From positions 744,001 to 808,000 of the forward strand of contig JAVHKY010000046.1 of NCBI GenBank assembly GCA_035079385.1: a DNA stretch of 64,000 nt, written 5' to 3'. The notes below the pieces were generated by a model. It searched no databases, had not been told where the DNA came from, and was given only the letters and a program-made list of their open reading frames with translations. The position numbers were made by a program, and so were the translations under genes. The stretch's first letter is position 1. The number at the start of each line of letters is the position of its first letter. Below, one piece after another: positions 22,444 through 32,497 of this stretch. Source of the stretch: Aspidiotus rigidus. Its lineage: Eukaryota; Arthropoda; Insecta; Hemiptera; Diaspididae.

Positions 22444-22763
22444 TTCTTCTATTTATTTATATAGAAAAATTTTATTAAGAAAATATTTTAGACAAAAACC
22501 TTCCTAAAACCTGTCACAAACTGACACAAAACCTTCCAAAAACCTGTCCAAATCCTTCCAAAAACCTTTCTGAAATAGAAAAGTAAACACAAATTGTCAA
22601 GTCAACATCTAGAGAGAATGGTAAATACACCTGTTCAAATTCAACAAACACCTGTTCAAATTCTGTTCAAATTTAACAGCTAGTTGTCTGTTGAAAAAAT
22701 GTGTTCAATCAATAAACCTACTAAAAGTCTTGACCAAGTGGTCAACTAAATAACAGAGTTGTG
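22444..22763. other. intergenic AT-rich segment with short repeats
   Basis: No frame seen. It contains repeated AAACCTGTCAC/AAACCTTCCAAA-like and ACACCTGTTCAAATTC-like blocks that could be regulatory. It separates the zinc protein from the coiled-coil gene upstream. Confidence 0.5.
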
Positions 22764-23399
22764 TTATTTTTTCTTAAGAATTATATTTTTCTCTCCTTCT
22801 TCCGCTTTTTTGACATACACTCTATCTATTTTGTTTTTATATTCTTTAGGCACACCCACTCTTTTAAAACGTTCTTGAAGTTTCTGCTTATCAATTTCAA
22901 GCTCATTTGCAATATGATTACATTCTTTATTTGTCAAGAACTTATCTTGTTTAGTTGTAAGAGATAATGAAAAACCAGGAAGAGATATTTTTTCAGGTTT
23001 TAATTCTTCATTATGTTTTTTTCTTAGCTCATTGTGTTCATTTCTTTCAGTTTGATACATTTCTTCCATTTTATTAACAAGAGATTTATATTCCTTAACT
23101 CTACCAAAAGATTGATTAAGTAATAAATCTTTACACCTGGATTCAGTGATTAAATTCATGATATAAGTAATTACTTTCTTAAAATTTTTTCTACTTTCAG
23201 GAGGAACATCGACTTCATTCAGTTTTTGATGCATTTGTTTTAACAACTCAATATTATTTTCTGCAACTTTTTTAGTTATATTATTTTTTGTAAATTCATA
23301 AATCTGCCTAAAATCTAAATTTTCTATACTTTCACTATCTACATTTTTAATTGTTTCATAGAGTGTTGATAAAGTCAAGTCTCGTTTTCCTTTCTCCAT
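22764..23399 (-). CDS. helical coiled-coil protein, unknown
   Basis: 211 codons, intact, start MEKGKRDLTLSTLYETIKNV. It is highly charged with a long helical stretch in the middle (about residues 105-135, NKMEEMYQTERNEHNELRKK), then a short hydrophobic motif (ISLPGFSLSL) and a second helical domain with NKECNHIANELEIDK that could be a small DNA-binding fold. It is the first of three minus-strand genes leading to the polymerase and diverges from the gene at 23552. Confidence 0.6.
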   Translation of the reverse strand: MEKGKRDLTLSTLYETIKNVDSESIENLDFRQIYEFTKNNITKKVAENNIELLKQMHQKLNEVDVPPESRKNFKKVITYIMNLITESRCKDLLLNQSFGRVKEYKSLVNKMEEMYQTERNEHNELRKKHNEELKPEKISLPGFSLSLTTKQDKFLTNKECNHIANELEIDKQKLQERFKRVGVPKEYKNKIDRVYVKKAEEGEKNIILKKK

Positions 23400-23425
23400 T
23401 TATTCTAAAAAAATTTGAGTATTTT

Positions 23426-23535
23426 TTATCACTTGTCACTTATCACTTATCATGTCACTTGTCATGTCACTTATCATATCATTTATCACTTGTCACTTAT
23501 CACTTATCATGTCACTTGTCATATCACATATCACA
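23426..23535. promoter_or_regulatory. divergent intergenic array of TTATCAC/TTGTCAC motifs
   Basis: The whole space between the divergent starts at 23399 (minus) and 23552 (plus) is an array of seven- to eight-base units of the form TTATCAC or TTGTCAC, some as TCATGTCAC. A 40 bp block occurs twice without change, at 23426-23465 and 23483-23522. The placement suggests a two-way promoter or binding array (iteron-like) for an element protein. There is no TATA box of standard form. Confidence 0.7.
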
Positions 23536-23551
23536 AAAATAAATATAATAA

Positions 23552-23881
23552 ATGAGTTATCAAAAAATAACTAAAGAGGAATTTCTTCGACTTTTAAAAC
23601 AATATAACTTTACTAATAATAGCATACGATCATTCAGTAAATTATGTGGAGTTCACTACAATACAGTTGCAAAATATTTGAGAGAAAATAATATAAATTA
23701 TAACAGGAAAGAGAGTAATATAATTAGGTCAAGGAATCCAAATGGAAAGTTTTCTTTATCTATATCTATACTAAGTAGAAATGTACCTCAAAAAATAAAT
23801 AAAGATTCTAAGCAGAAAATTCAAACAAATGAAAGTGTTGAAGATAAAATTAAATATTTACGTAATTCTTTGAAGAACTAA
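23552..23881 (+). CDS. small helix-turn-helix-like protein
   Basis: 109 codons, start MSYQKITKEEFLRLLKQYNF. Residues about 18-50 (NNSIRSFSKLCGVHYNTVAK) have the pattern of a helix-turn-helix: a helix, the turn CGVHY and a recognition helix NTVAKYLRENN. The C-terminus is basic and probably unstructured. It sits next to the heptamer array, so it is a candidate regulator binding there. That link is inference. Confidence 0.6.
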   Translation: MSYQKITKEEFLRLLKQYNFTNNSIRSFSKLCGVHYNTVAKYLRENNINYNRKESNIIRSRNPNGKFSLSISILSRNVPQKINKDSKQKIQTNESVEDKIKYLRNSLKN

Positions 23882-24025
23882 TGAAATAAGTTGATCTTAC
23901 CTGACTAAGAAATTAAAATGAGTAGAATTGGTGCATAAGACTGATATGTGTGTGAGATTATGAATAAAAATCATGAGAAATTGAAAAAATAGTATAATTT
24001 ATTAGATATGAATTAACCAACAAAC

Positions 24026-24286
24026 ATGATGAAAACTTCTATGAGATATTGTAGGCCTTGTAATAAGTCAACTAAACACTTGATTACAGAAGAAGACATT
24101 AAATCCACTCTAAAAAAAGAAGTTAGAACATGCACTCAATGTAAAATCACCCTCTCAAGAGTAATAAGTAATGAAGATAAAATCGCACTTGTCTGTTATA
24201 AATGTGAAGAAAAAACCTGGCACTTCAAAGAAAAATGGCATACTCAGTGTACAATATGCGGTGATTTTAGGAAAATAGGATTCTAA
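24026..24286 (+). CDS. zinc-ribbon protein
   Basis: 86 codons with four CxxC pairs: YCRPCNK, TCTQCKI, VCYKCEE and QCTICGD. This makes two zinc ribbons or one double ribbon. An alternative ATG lies one codon downstream. It follows the helix-turn-helix gene by 144 bp on the same strand. The likely role is nucleic-acid or transcription-complex binding, but the family is not recognised. Confidence 0.6.
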   Translation: MMKTSMRYCRPCNKSTKHLITEEDIKSTLKKEVRTCTQCKITLSRVISNEDKIALVCYKCEEKTWHFKEKWHTQCTICGDFRKIGF

Positions 24287-25212
24287 ATTTTATTAAATTA
24301 TTTTATAATTTTTTTGAAAATGAGTCAACTTCTACATGAGAATAGTCACTGATTAACTGAGTCCTCAAAATGAATTTTAGACTAAAAAATTAAAAAAATT
24401 GTAATATTATAAATCCACAATAATTGTAAAATTTATAAAACACATAGGTAGTGTATGGTTTAAAACTGATTTGAGCCTCCTAGTCTTGTTTACAAGCATT
24501 TTGTCCCTGAGAAAATTTGAAAATTCAAGAATATTCTAAGTAGCGGTAAATTTGAATAAAAATAAATGCACCACTCTATTAGTGATAAATTTAACAATTG
24601 TTATCATTTGGAGACAATAAAACGCTGTTTGCACTGATCAATGAGGATTTATTTTTCTAATGCCATGAAATGTATATAAAAGACAAACGTCCGTCGTCCA
24701 CCGGAAACACGATCTAGAGACACACTCGGGGAGCTAGGCAGGATGTGCCGTGCCACAACATGACTCTCACCATTCATTCACCCCAGCTACTTTCATAGCG
24801 TCACGCGCGGGCAACACTGATTTGCTAGCTCCGAATAACAATTTTCGTGAGCTTCAATTTCTTCTAGAATTGATTCAACACGAACAAACTGTGATCATCA
24901 TATTTAATAAACTCTCAGAAAACTACATCGTCTTTTGTAAGAAACTAGAACTTTCTTTTCAGCCAAGGAGCAACGTGATGTCATGTGACTCGAGGAATCG
25001 TTTTCGACAGTAGCGCTCCAAGTGGGGCTCTGCTGTAACTCGCGGGTCCCCGCGACAACAATATTGTTACTGAAAATAATTTTCTCATCTCAAATCTGAC
25101 CGCACTGAGAAGAATGTTGACGTTGTGAATGGGTTGGCTAAATTCACAGCTGATGATAGGTACTGTCTACCTCTATGTACTTGTGATAATGAGTTGGCAA
25201 ATTTGGTTCAAC
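24287..25212. other. intergenic region with shift in composition and possible promoter
   Basis: From about 24,680 the sequence becomes richer in G and C than the block to its left. No convincing gene was seen. A frame at 24750-25013 has only a GTG start. A TATA-like box at 24673 may drive the gene at 25213. Confidence 0.5.
24673..24682 (+). promoter_or_regulatory. TATA box candidate
   Basis: TATATAAAAG is a near-perfect TATA box, placed about 540 bp upstream of the start of paralogue B. The leader would be long or spliced. Confidence 0.45.
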
Positions 25213-25878
25213 ATGACGACGGTGAATACTAAAGAAGTGGCTATTGGCCAGAGTATGTTAAATTCTGTGAATAATGATATATTTAACGTAATACTTCAAG
25301 ATCCTAATTCGAGTAATGAAATAATTAGTAAAATTAAAAGTGGTGAAATTCAGATTCCTGCTTTATTAAAGTCTTTTGTGTATACCGTTCTTCAGGTAAC
25401 ACCTACTCGTAAGTCTACTGCTCCATTGTACGGTAATGAACTTCACGAGTATTTATGGAATCTACGTGTATTAGATAAAAATATTGAAAAATTAACGTAT
25501 CCTGATTATAGTAATAGAAATTTAAAAGAATTAATAACCTTCCTCAAAGGAAATGGAAATAAAATATTTCAATTTCATACCAGAAATTTATTATCATCTT
25601 ATTGTCGCTACGGGTACGTATTGGAATGTGTTTTTCATATTCATCGTGAGCAATGGCGTCGTAAGGAGATTACAGAACCTTTCAATAATTATGTTAAAAA
25701 AAATTTGGATATTTCTTCACGCCATGCGTTGAGATTGAGAAATGTTGGTAGAGTTTGGTTTAGATATAAGGGGTTAGAGTACCTCGCTATATCTTTCGAT
25801 GAATTCTATCGACGTCTCGATGAAATTGAATTAATGATGAAAAACAATCCTGATATTGCTCGACAATGGTTTAAATAA
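25213..25878 (+). CDS. Polinton-borne protein of unknown family, paralogue B
   Basis: 221 codons from ATG 25213 (MTTVNTKEVAIGQSMLNSVN). An in-frame ATG at 25129 would add 28 residues, but they do not align with paralogue A and the shorter start fits better. Similar to the product of 15584-16369 along most of its length, with matching blocks SGEIQIPALLKS, CRYGYVLECVF, LDISSRHALRLRNVGRVW and FDEFYRRLDEIELMMKN. Paralogue A has a longer Ser/Asn-rich tail. The pair is mirrored around the element. The function is unknown. A duplicated structural or DNA-binding role at the two ends is one idea without direct support. Confidence 0.75.
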   Translation: MTTVNTKEVAIGQSMLNSVNNDIFNVILQDPNSSNEIISKIKSGEIQIPALLKSFVYTVLQVTPTRKSTAPLYGNELHEYLWNLRVLDKNIEKLTYPDYSNRNLKELITFLKGNGNKIFQFHTRNLLSSYCRYGYVLECVFHIHREQWRRKEITEPFNNYVKKNLDISSRHALRLRNVGRVWFRYKGLEYLAISFDEFYRRLDEIELMMKNNPDIARQWFK

Positions 25879-26162
25879 TATTTTCTCTAATGATTTTCTT
25901 TAAAATAATTATCAGATTATTATCGATTTTTCTTTTTTTCAAGTTTCACCGCTTCGGTGTTGAACCTCTTAATGTGAGCATAGGTGCGTCCCAACCCGCA
26001 CGTGAGAAACACAGAGGGAGAGGCTTCAACTTGATTGAATATTTACAAGTACGAGCTGTATACGAGTACAAGTTGTATACAACGAGAGGGAAAAGGTATA
26101 GTAAAATGAACTCTCTTTTCTTATCACTAAACGGACAAACTTGTCTCTTTTCTTATCAGTAA

Positions 26163-27652
26163 ATGGATAGTCATCGGAGAATCCTGTCTATCGTGTCCGT
26201 CTGGTGCTACAGTCTGCCAACAAGGAATCCGTGCCAATGTGCTGTTAATCCCTCCAGAATCAAAAAAATGAAGGTGTCTCACGCGGCACAAGTATTCTCA
26301 CAGCGGGTTGCTGCTACAATGAAGTTCTTAGCCACAAAGGGTAAGTAATACTTCTTGTGGCTTCACGAATGGCGTGCTTGTACTTGATTTTCACTTATGT
26401 AATAATAATGGTTTCAGGACAATGCATGTCGCCGTACGCTGAAGGGACCGCACACTTCCTCCTCTTCTTCGATAAACTGTTCGACAGTTTCAATGGTCGC
26501 AGTGTCAAGCCGGAAGATGGTAAACCTTTACGGTGCGCGCTATCCAGGAAATCACCTCATCTGAAATTGTGGGCAGAAAGCCTACCCATTATGGCCTCCA
26601 TCCGGTACTTGAAGAAAAACGGCGAAGAATATGTACCACCGTCTGTAATCAACTGGATACAAACGATCAGAGGTATTTCAAGTGCAATACTGTAATTGCA
26701 ATTCTCCGCTTGTATTACTATTCGAGTCGCTTTACATTCAGAATGATAATTTTATTGATTGTGTTCTTCATGTGTTTCTTCGTCAGGTGTTCAAGATTTA
26801 TGGGAAAATCTGCAAGCAGCTGGCTTCAAGTTCTGTTCCTTGAGGAACTTCAACCAAGATCCTCTCGAGAATGCGTATGGTGGTATTCGCAACCAGGGGT
26901 GCCGTAACATCAACCCTACGTGCACCCATTTCAAGGCAGCGTTGAAGACCTTGCTTGTGAACAATTTCATGTCACCGCATGCTGCTGGATCGAATTGCGA
27001 AGAAGATGAGAGCGACGGCGCCTTGAATTCGCTGAAAAGTTTTTTGCTAGTTGCGCCAGACCAGCCGCTGGCGCCGTCAGCGGTCGACTTCTCGTCTGAT
27101 GAAGATGAAAACTTCGTATTCAAGAACTACGGAAAGCGGGAGATTCAACTTCATGCTTACATTGCGGGATTTGTGGCCAAGAAAATACTGAAGAGTATAG
27201 GGGTCTGTAAGACCTGCCGCGGTGAATTAATATGCCGCACTCCCACCAATGTCCACGAGTACGTCGAAACGCGGGCGTACAGCCATAAGGCGTTACTACG
27301 CCCCGATACTTTTTTTATTAATTTATTTACAAAGTGTCTCTGTATCTTACAACATTATCTACCTAAGTTGTGTGCAGAAACTAATTTGAAAACAAGATTA
27401 ATTTTCATTATTGAGCAGCATATTGGCAAAAGTGAATTCACTTGTAACTCACACGATACATTCCAGATTTTTGTAAATATTTTAGTTGAATTTTTTATAT
27501 ATACCTGGACGAATAATGTAAATAATATATTAAGTGGTAAGGACCTACGAAAATGTGACACTACCGACGAGGTCAAAGAATTAGCTGTTAAGAGGTATAC
27601 GATGTATCGGAAAAGAAGAGAGGCACTTAGAAAAATTAAACATTTACAGTGA
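26163..27652 (+). pseudogene. P-element-type transposase, C-terminal part in three exons
   Basis: Exons 26163(or later)-26340, 26418-26672 and 26787-27652 join in phase (phase 1 at both junctions) with donors GG|GTAAGT and AG|GTATTT and acceptors TTTCAG and GTCAG. Family signs are SRIKKMKVSHAAQVFSQRV, AHFLLFFDKLFDSFNG, and above all NFNQDPLENAYGGIRNQG with PTCTHFKAALKTLLVNN, typical of P transposases. A cysteine pair (CKTCRGELIC) lies near the C-terminus, and the frame ends at a proper stop. The THAP DNA-binding domain and the N-terminal half are missing from the sequence seen here, so it is a truncated copy. It lies inside the Polinton. Confidence 0.88.
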
Positions 27653-27926
27653 AATCTTCGTGCCTCATTTTTTCCTTGAAAGTGTAAGTATTCCAGAGCA
27701 AAGTAGAACAGCCAGCAACCGAGCGCAGCATATTATCGCATACTAGCGCTATTAAGGCGTAGCGGTGTGTGTGCTAACTATAATCAGGTTCGACGGAAAC
27801 GATCAAGTCGCCCGTCTATAGAAGAAACTATAATCTACTTGTCTATGTACAACAACAATAACACTACGCACTGACGACTCGTACAGCTGTGAGATGCGGG
27901 CTGCAGTCGAGACTCGAGAAGAGTTC

Positions 27927-28676
27927 TCGGACCTAGCAACGGAGTGGCTGACACCTCGCGGCAGTTCTTAGAACTTAGGTTTCAACACACCACTACAAAC
28001 ATACATACGCACGATGCTGTTATCAAGGTTAGGATGAAATTCCCAATTTTGCATGAGAGTTCTGTATAATTGCTTCATAACTTTATTCAAATTCTTTCAA
28101 TTCTTATGAAATATAACTCATTTGAAAGAAAATTTTCGACACCACAAACATATCCCTGAAGTTCTTCTCATACGTACAATATTTTCCGAGAAAAAAGTAT
28201 CGAACGTGTTTCTTCGTAGTATTTTTGATTTTCATCCTAACGTTGATAAGGCGCGACGCTAGCGCGCAACGGGTCTGCTAGGTCCGGGGGAAGTGTGTAG
28301 TTTTTCTAACGCTCGTCTCTTCGACCATTCGGACCTAGCAACGGAGTGGCTGACACCTCGCGGCAGTTCTTAGAACTTAGGTTTCAACACACCACTACAA
28401 ACATACATACGCACGATGCTGTTATCAAGGTTAGGATGAAATTCCCAATTTTGCATGAGAGTTCTGTATAATTGCTTCATAACTTTATTCAAATTCTTTC
28501 AATTCTTATGAAATATAACTCATTTGAAAGAAAATTTTCGACACCACAAACATATCCCTGAAGTTCTTCTCATACGTACAATATTTTCCGAGAAAAAAGT
28601 ATCGAACGTGTTTCTTCGTAGTATTTTTGATTTTCATCCTAACGTTGATAAGGCGCGACGCTAGCGCGCAACGGGT
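27927..28676. repeat. 348 bp block present twice (402 bp period), containing a MITE-like unit
   Basis: 27927-28274 and 28329-28676 look identical by eye, separated by 54 bp. Inside each, TATCAAGGTTAGGATGAAA on the left faces TTTCATCCTAACGTTGATA on the right, a 19 bp inverted pair with one mismatch, about 230 bp apart. So each copy holds a MITE-like unit with flanking sequence, and the whole was duplicated recently. Confidence 0.9.
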
Positions 28677-29040
28677 TCCGAATACACTCGTCTCTTTTCT
28701 TATCATTAATTCAGGTTCGTAATTCTCGACACGCGGTGTTATGGTTATCGTCGGTCGGCTCATGCATTATTTCACACATTTGCTTTATTATGTATGCTGT
28801 GTCGCTGTCCTGAAAGTTATTATTTCGAATAAAAAAACTGATCGTTCGTAAGTCTTGTTCGTTCTTGATCGAACGTTGCCAAGTCATTTCCAACCTATTT
28901 TTCGATCCTACGAGCATTTAATACAGACCAAATTCTTCACGTGTTGTAGCTTGTACGAAGAGACAATTGCCCGTTATTTTTATACAATACTTTAACGGAG
29001 GTACAGCATAACAAACGTTGATTAGTTCTTGAAAATTTAC

Positions 29041-30164
29041 ATGGGCGATACTTATCGTAAGTGATCACTAATTAAGATACTGAATACTAATTATTTCACG
29101 TTTCTACCCTTGACGATTTAATTCTACAGAAATTAAAATGGCAGGTGTCGGTAGCCTCATTGATGCTATACAGGATATGCAAGCCGTCACAAACTTTGAA
29201 AAGTTTGTAATTATTACGTTGAAATTTTTTTCGGTGAATCGCTTTATTATTGGAATCGACTTGGCGGATCTGATGAACCAGTACGGTAATATACCTCTTG
29301 TATTCAATATTCCGGGAAACTGGAGGAATGGCATCAATGAGACTCAGTTGCAAAACCAATCGATGTTATATTGTGGTCGATACGATGTTCAGTGTAACGA
29401 GCAAAGGTTCGTGTTACTGATAACGCAGGCCGACGGGATTTTAAATGTTTCGCTACGCGTAAGTCTTCAGAATATAGTCATAAATTGTGTGCGTAAACAA
29501 TTACTGACTATGTAAACTGATCGCAATCGCATATCATTTTTATCCTAAACAAAAATACGTTCTTTTCATCTGCTACAATGGATATGTTTGAGATCTGTCA
29601 CATGTACAATACTGTACTGTAATGTTAAGTTGAATGAGGAATGAACGATGTTAGCTTTTGAACCTGATTTGTTCGAATGTAGTAATACCATCGTATCTGG
29701 TTGAAATTTCTTATCAGATAGATAATACACTCAGGGTGGTAATGCATAGCTCAGCTCAGATGTGAAACAGGCGTTTGTCTGTTCATTTACAAATAGCATT
29801 AACCTTTTTGTGTTGGAATGTAATTCAAAGAAGCTTACAAAGACAGAATTATCTACAATATAATATTGTAATGATTTTTCAGCACCAAAAAACTAATAAT
29901 GATAGGAGAGTGTACACCGGCGCTATCGCGGACCGCAAGTTCGAGGAATTTACGTCGGGAACTACGCACACGTTAAAATTCGTTGAATTTGTTCAAGACT
30001 TTCTTCGAGAAATTTTCAAATACCCGTAAGTTTTAGAATGCATGAGTACAGTATTATGTTTTTTAAGAGAACTTCGTCATTTACTGATTCATTTTGTTCA
30101 CAGCATCTCGAAAGCCTTTAAAAACGAAGAACCCGAGGAATTCTGTCCGCACTATGTTTACTAA
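29041..30164 (+). CDS. spliced gene of unknown function inside Polinton
   Basis: Four exons: 29041-29056, 29130-29458, 29883-30025 and 30104-30164. Donors are TC|GTAAGT, GC|GTAAGT and CC|GTAAGT. Acceptors are CTACAG, TTTCAG and TCACAG. The phases fit at every junction and give 182 codons. If the first exon is untranslated, the start is ATG 29138 (MAGVGSLIDAIQDMQ). The product is a mixed alpha/beta soluble protein with a possible N-terminal hydrophobic helix (KFVIITLKFFSVNRFIIGID), NIPGNWRNGINETQLQNQ, and an acidic C-terminus ending FCPHYVY. An AATAAA signal lies at 30357. I do not recognise the family. Its composition is less AT-biased than the polymerase block, in keeping with capture from a host. 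Confidence 0.75.
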
Positions 30165-30356
30165 AGATAATCATCTCATTACCGATCGCCAAAGTGATCC
30201 TCAACCCGTAGAAGATTTGAACATAATTATTTGATTCACGTGTTTACGCATTGTATAGGATTTTTTTTCTCGTGTTTGATTGTTTAATTTCTAATTGATT
30301 TTTTCATTTTTCAATATGATCGTTAACAGAGAGAATCGTTCAATGTCATCCTTTGT

Positions 30357-30362
30357 AATAAA
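30357..30362 (+). terminator. poly(A) signal AATAAA
   Basis: AATAAA about 190 bp after the stop of the spliced gene. Confidence 0.5.
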
Positions 30363-30960
30363 TAGTACAGCATAGTAGTTCATTACTAATTCAGTGAACA
30401 TTCTTGTCGTCTCACGACCACTGCCTAACTTCTTTTAAAAAATGGCTAGAAAGTAACAGTTGAACTCCGCTAAATACATGGTACAAAACATAACCTTTTC
30501 ATCACCGCACCTCAAGCTCGATACTCATATACTTGATTGAAAAGAAGTAAATCCTTTGCGTGAAATATTCAAATACCCCTAGCATTTCGAAAAATCGTTT
30601 TTTGTTAGATTCGTTGTCGCTGAATTATCCACTTTGACACACCTCTCAAGTTCGATGTCTTTTCGTCCTTAGATTTGCTGTCGATGAACGATTTATAATA
30701 TAATTATGTGATAACTATGTTATGTGAGCGTCTTTTTTTCCCTCTGGTGTAAGCGAAGTCGTTTGGCGCGACTCGGAAATAATGAATTTGGTTGAACGTT
30801 CATGTTTACACGATGAACGGTACGTTTTCCTTTTTTATTGTCTATTTCTTGTCTCTTTCTAAATTGTAATCCAGTTTTATTTTTCCTCTCTCTCTGGTCT
30901 TCTGGCGTATTTTTCCATCCGATTACCCTTCTTTTCCCATTCGAACGGTAAATGCGTTCA
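30363..30960. other. non-coding stretch inside Polinton
   Basis: No frame or repeat of note. Confidence 0.5.
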
Positions 30961-31930
30961 TTACAGAGACGACCAAGTATGTGTGCGAAACACGCTTGTG
31001 CTCAAATGTTAGACTTTCCCAATATACAGACTGAACTAGAAGGAGAGTTCGTTGCAATAGGAACGTCAGTTATATGAGATCTACCTAACATGTCCCCAAA
31101 AATCCGGTCTATAGGAAACAGTAGTGACCTTCAAGACGTTTGTACGAGGAACATCAGCTCTAGAGATACTAGGAACAGACTTATAATAGTGAATGTGAAT
31201 CGCGCTTGTGCTCAAAACGCATGGAATTTGTCAACAGATAGTCTTTTCACGTTAAAAAGAGAAGAAATTCATGACGAACCAATTGTAACCTTCAACGCGT
31301 TCGAACGTTAGTACGTTTGTACTAGGAACGCTGGTTCTAGAAAAAGCGAGAATGTAACCAAGTATACTCCTTTTAGTAGTGAATTTGTGTGAGTCACGTT
31401 TGTACCCGAAATTAGACTCTGCGATTGGAAAAATGAGAGGCCTACGCTTCACTATGCTTCTTTTAAAAATTAAATAAAAAACAAGAGAAATTGGACTCTG
31501 CGCTTGAAAAAATGAGAGAAATTCAACGCTTCATTACGCTAGAGAACCTGTGCTACTTTTTATGATTTTGAAATTGAATAAAAAAAATGAGAGAAATTGA
31601 TCCCTGCGCTTCTTTTCAAGATTTTAAAAATTGAATGAAAAATTAGAGAAATTAACTCCTGAGCTTCACTGCGCTAGCTCATAATGAGAGAAATTAACCC
31701 CCCGCGTTTCTTTTTGAGATTTTTAAAATTAAATGAAAAATGTGAGAAATCAGCCTCAAAACCCCTGCGCTTTACTGTGCTTCTTTTAAAAATTGAATGA
31801 AAAATGAGAGAAATTAGCCCCTGCGCTTTTTTTAAGATTTTTAAAATTGAGTGGAAAATGTGAGAAATTAGCCTCAAAAATGAGAGAAACAGGTCCCTGT
31901 GCTTCTGCGCTTCACTGCACCAGAACATAC
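30961..31930. repeat. degenerate tandem repeats
   Basis: 31130-31330 repeats a unit with ACGTTTGTAC(G/T)AGGAAC and GTTCTAGA-like sequence, plus CGCGCTTGTGCTCAAA-like blocks. From about 31430 to 31925 there is an imperfect array of units containing AAATTGAATGAAAAATGAG, AGAAATTAGCCCC and TGCGCTTC. Units vary in length (roughly 40-130 bp). No coding potential. Confidence 0.75.
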
Positions 31931-32495
31931 ATATGTAAGATACGAGCTAGGGTTACCTACCGTAGGTGAACATCATGGTCGATTGTCGATTCATATGATT
32001 GGTTCCCATCTTAGGCGAATACAGCTAGCATGCCGTACTTAACACACGAATGATCGTGAAATCAACTAACGACCGGTTAGTAACTCTCGGTCTCCTTTAT
32101 TTATACTCGCTACGCGTTCTATCTGCGAGTTTGGAGAATATGCAGTACGGCAGTACTGCGATATTCTTACACATAGACCTAATTTTTTTAGGGTTAAAAG
32201 ACCCCTATTTGTTTCAAAAACAGTCAAATATTCTGTATGAAAAATTAGAGAATTTTTTGGGTTACTTAGAAATAAGTTTTTTATCACAATAAACTATAAA
32301 CTATAATCTATAAACAATACAATACAATACAATAAACAATACAATAAACCACAAATCAAAAAAAAAATTGTAAAAGAAACGGTATCGTTCAAGTTACGAG
32401 CCGACATGATTAATCATGAAAAGAAGGTGCGGACACGTAATTAAATCAAAAGCAAAGAGCCGACCGGTTTCGGTGTGACATGCACACCATTATCA
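31931..32495. other. non-coding stretch ending at the right TIR
   Basis: Contains a short (ACAAT)n-like run at about 32300-32350 and, at 32461-32495, a motif that on the minus strand reads GGTGTG/CACACC stem then GAAACC (see the separate entry). No gene. Confidence 0.5.
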
Positions 32496-32497
32496 AG
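32461..32497 (-). other. hammerhead-like repeat motif, core altered
   Basis: On the minus strand TTGATAAT is followed by a perfect 6 bp stem (GGTGTG...CACACC) and GAAACCGGTCG. This is the layout of a hammerhead core with stem II. However, CTGATGA is changed at two core positions, so activity is unlikely. Motifs of this type are common near the ends of retroelements. Confidence 0.4.

Noticed and set aside
23426..23535. CRISPR-like array
   Set aside because: Repeats are directly abutting seven-base units without unique spacers, in a eukaryotic element.
24750..25013. 87-codon frame before paralogue B
   Set aside because: It begins with GTG and has no motif. It is probably leader sequence after the TATA box.
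26791..27123. Minus-strand 110-codon frame
   Set aside because: Shadow of the P-element exon on the other strand.
30165..32495. Hidden capsid or integrase gene in the right part of the Polinton
   Set aside because: No frame longer than about 85 codons with sensible composition, and most of the segment is tandem repeat.
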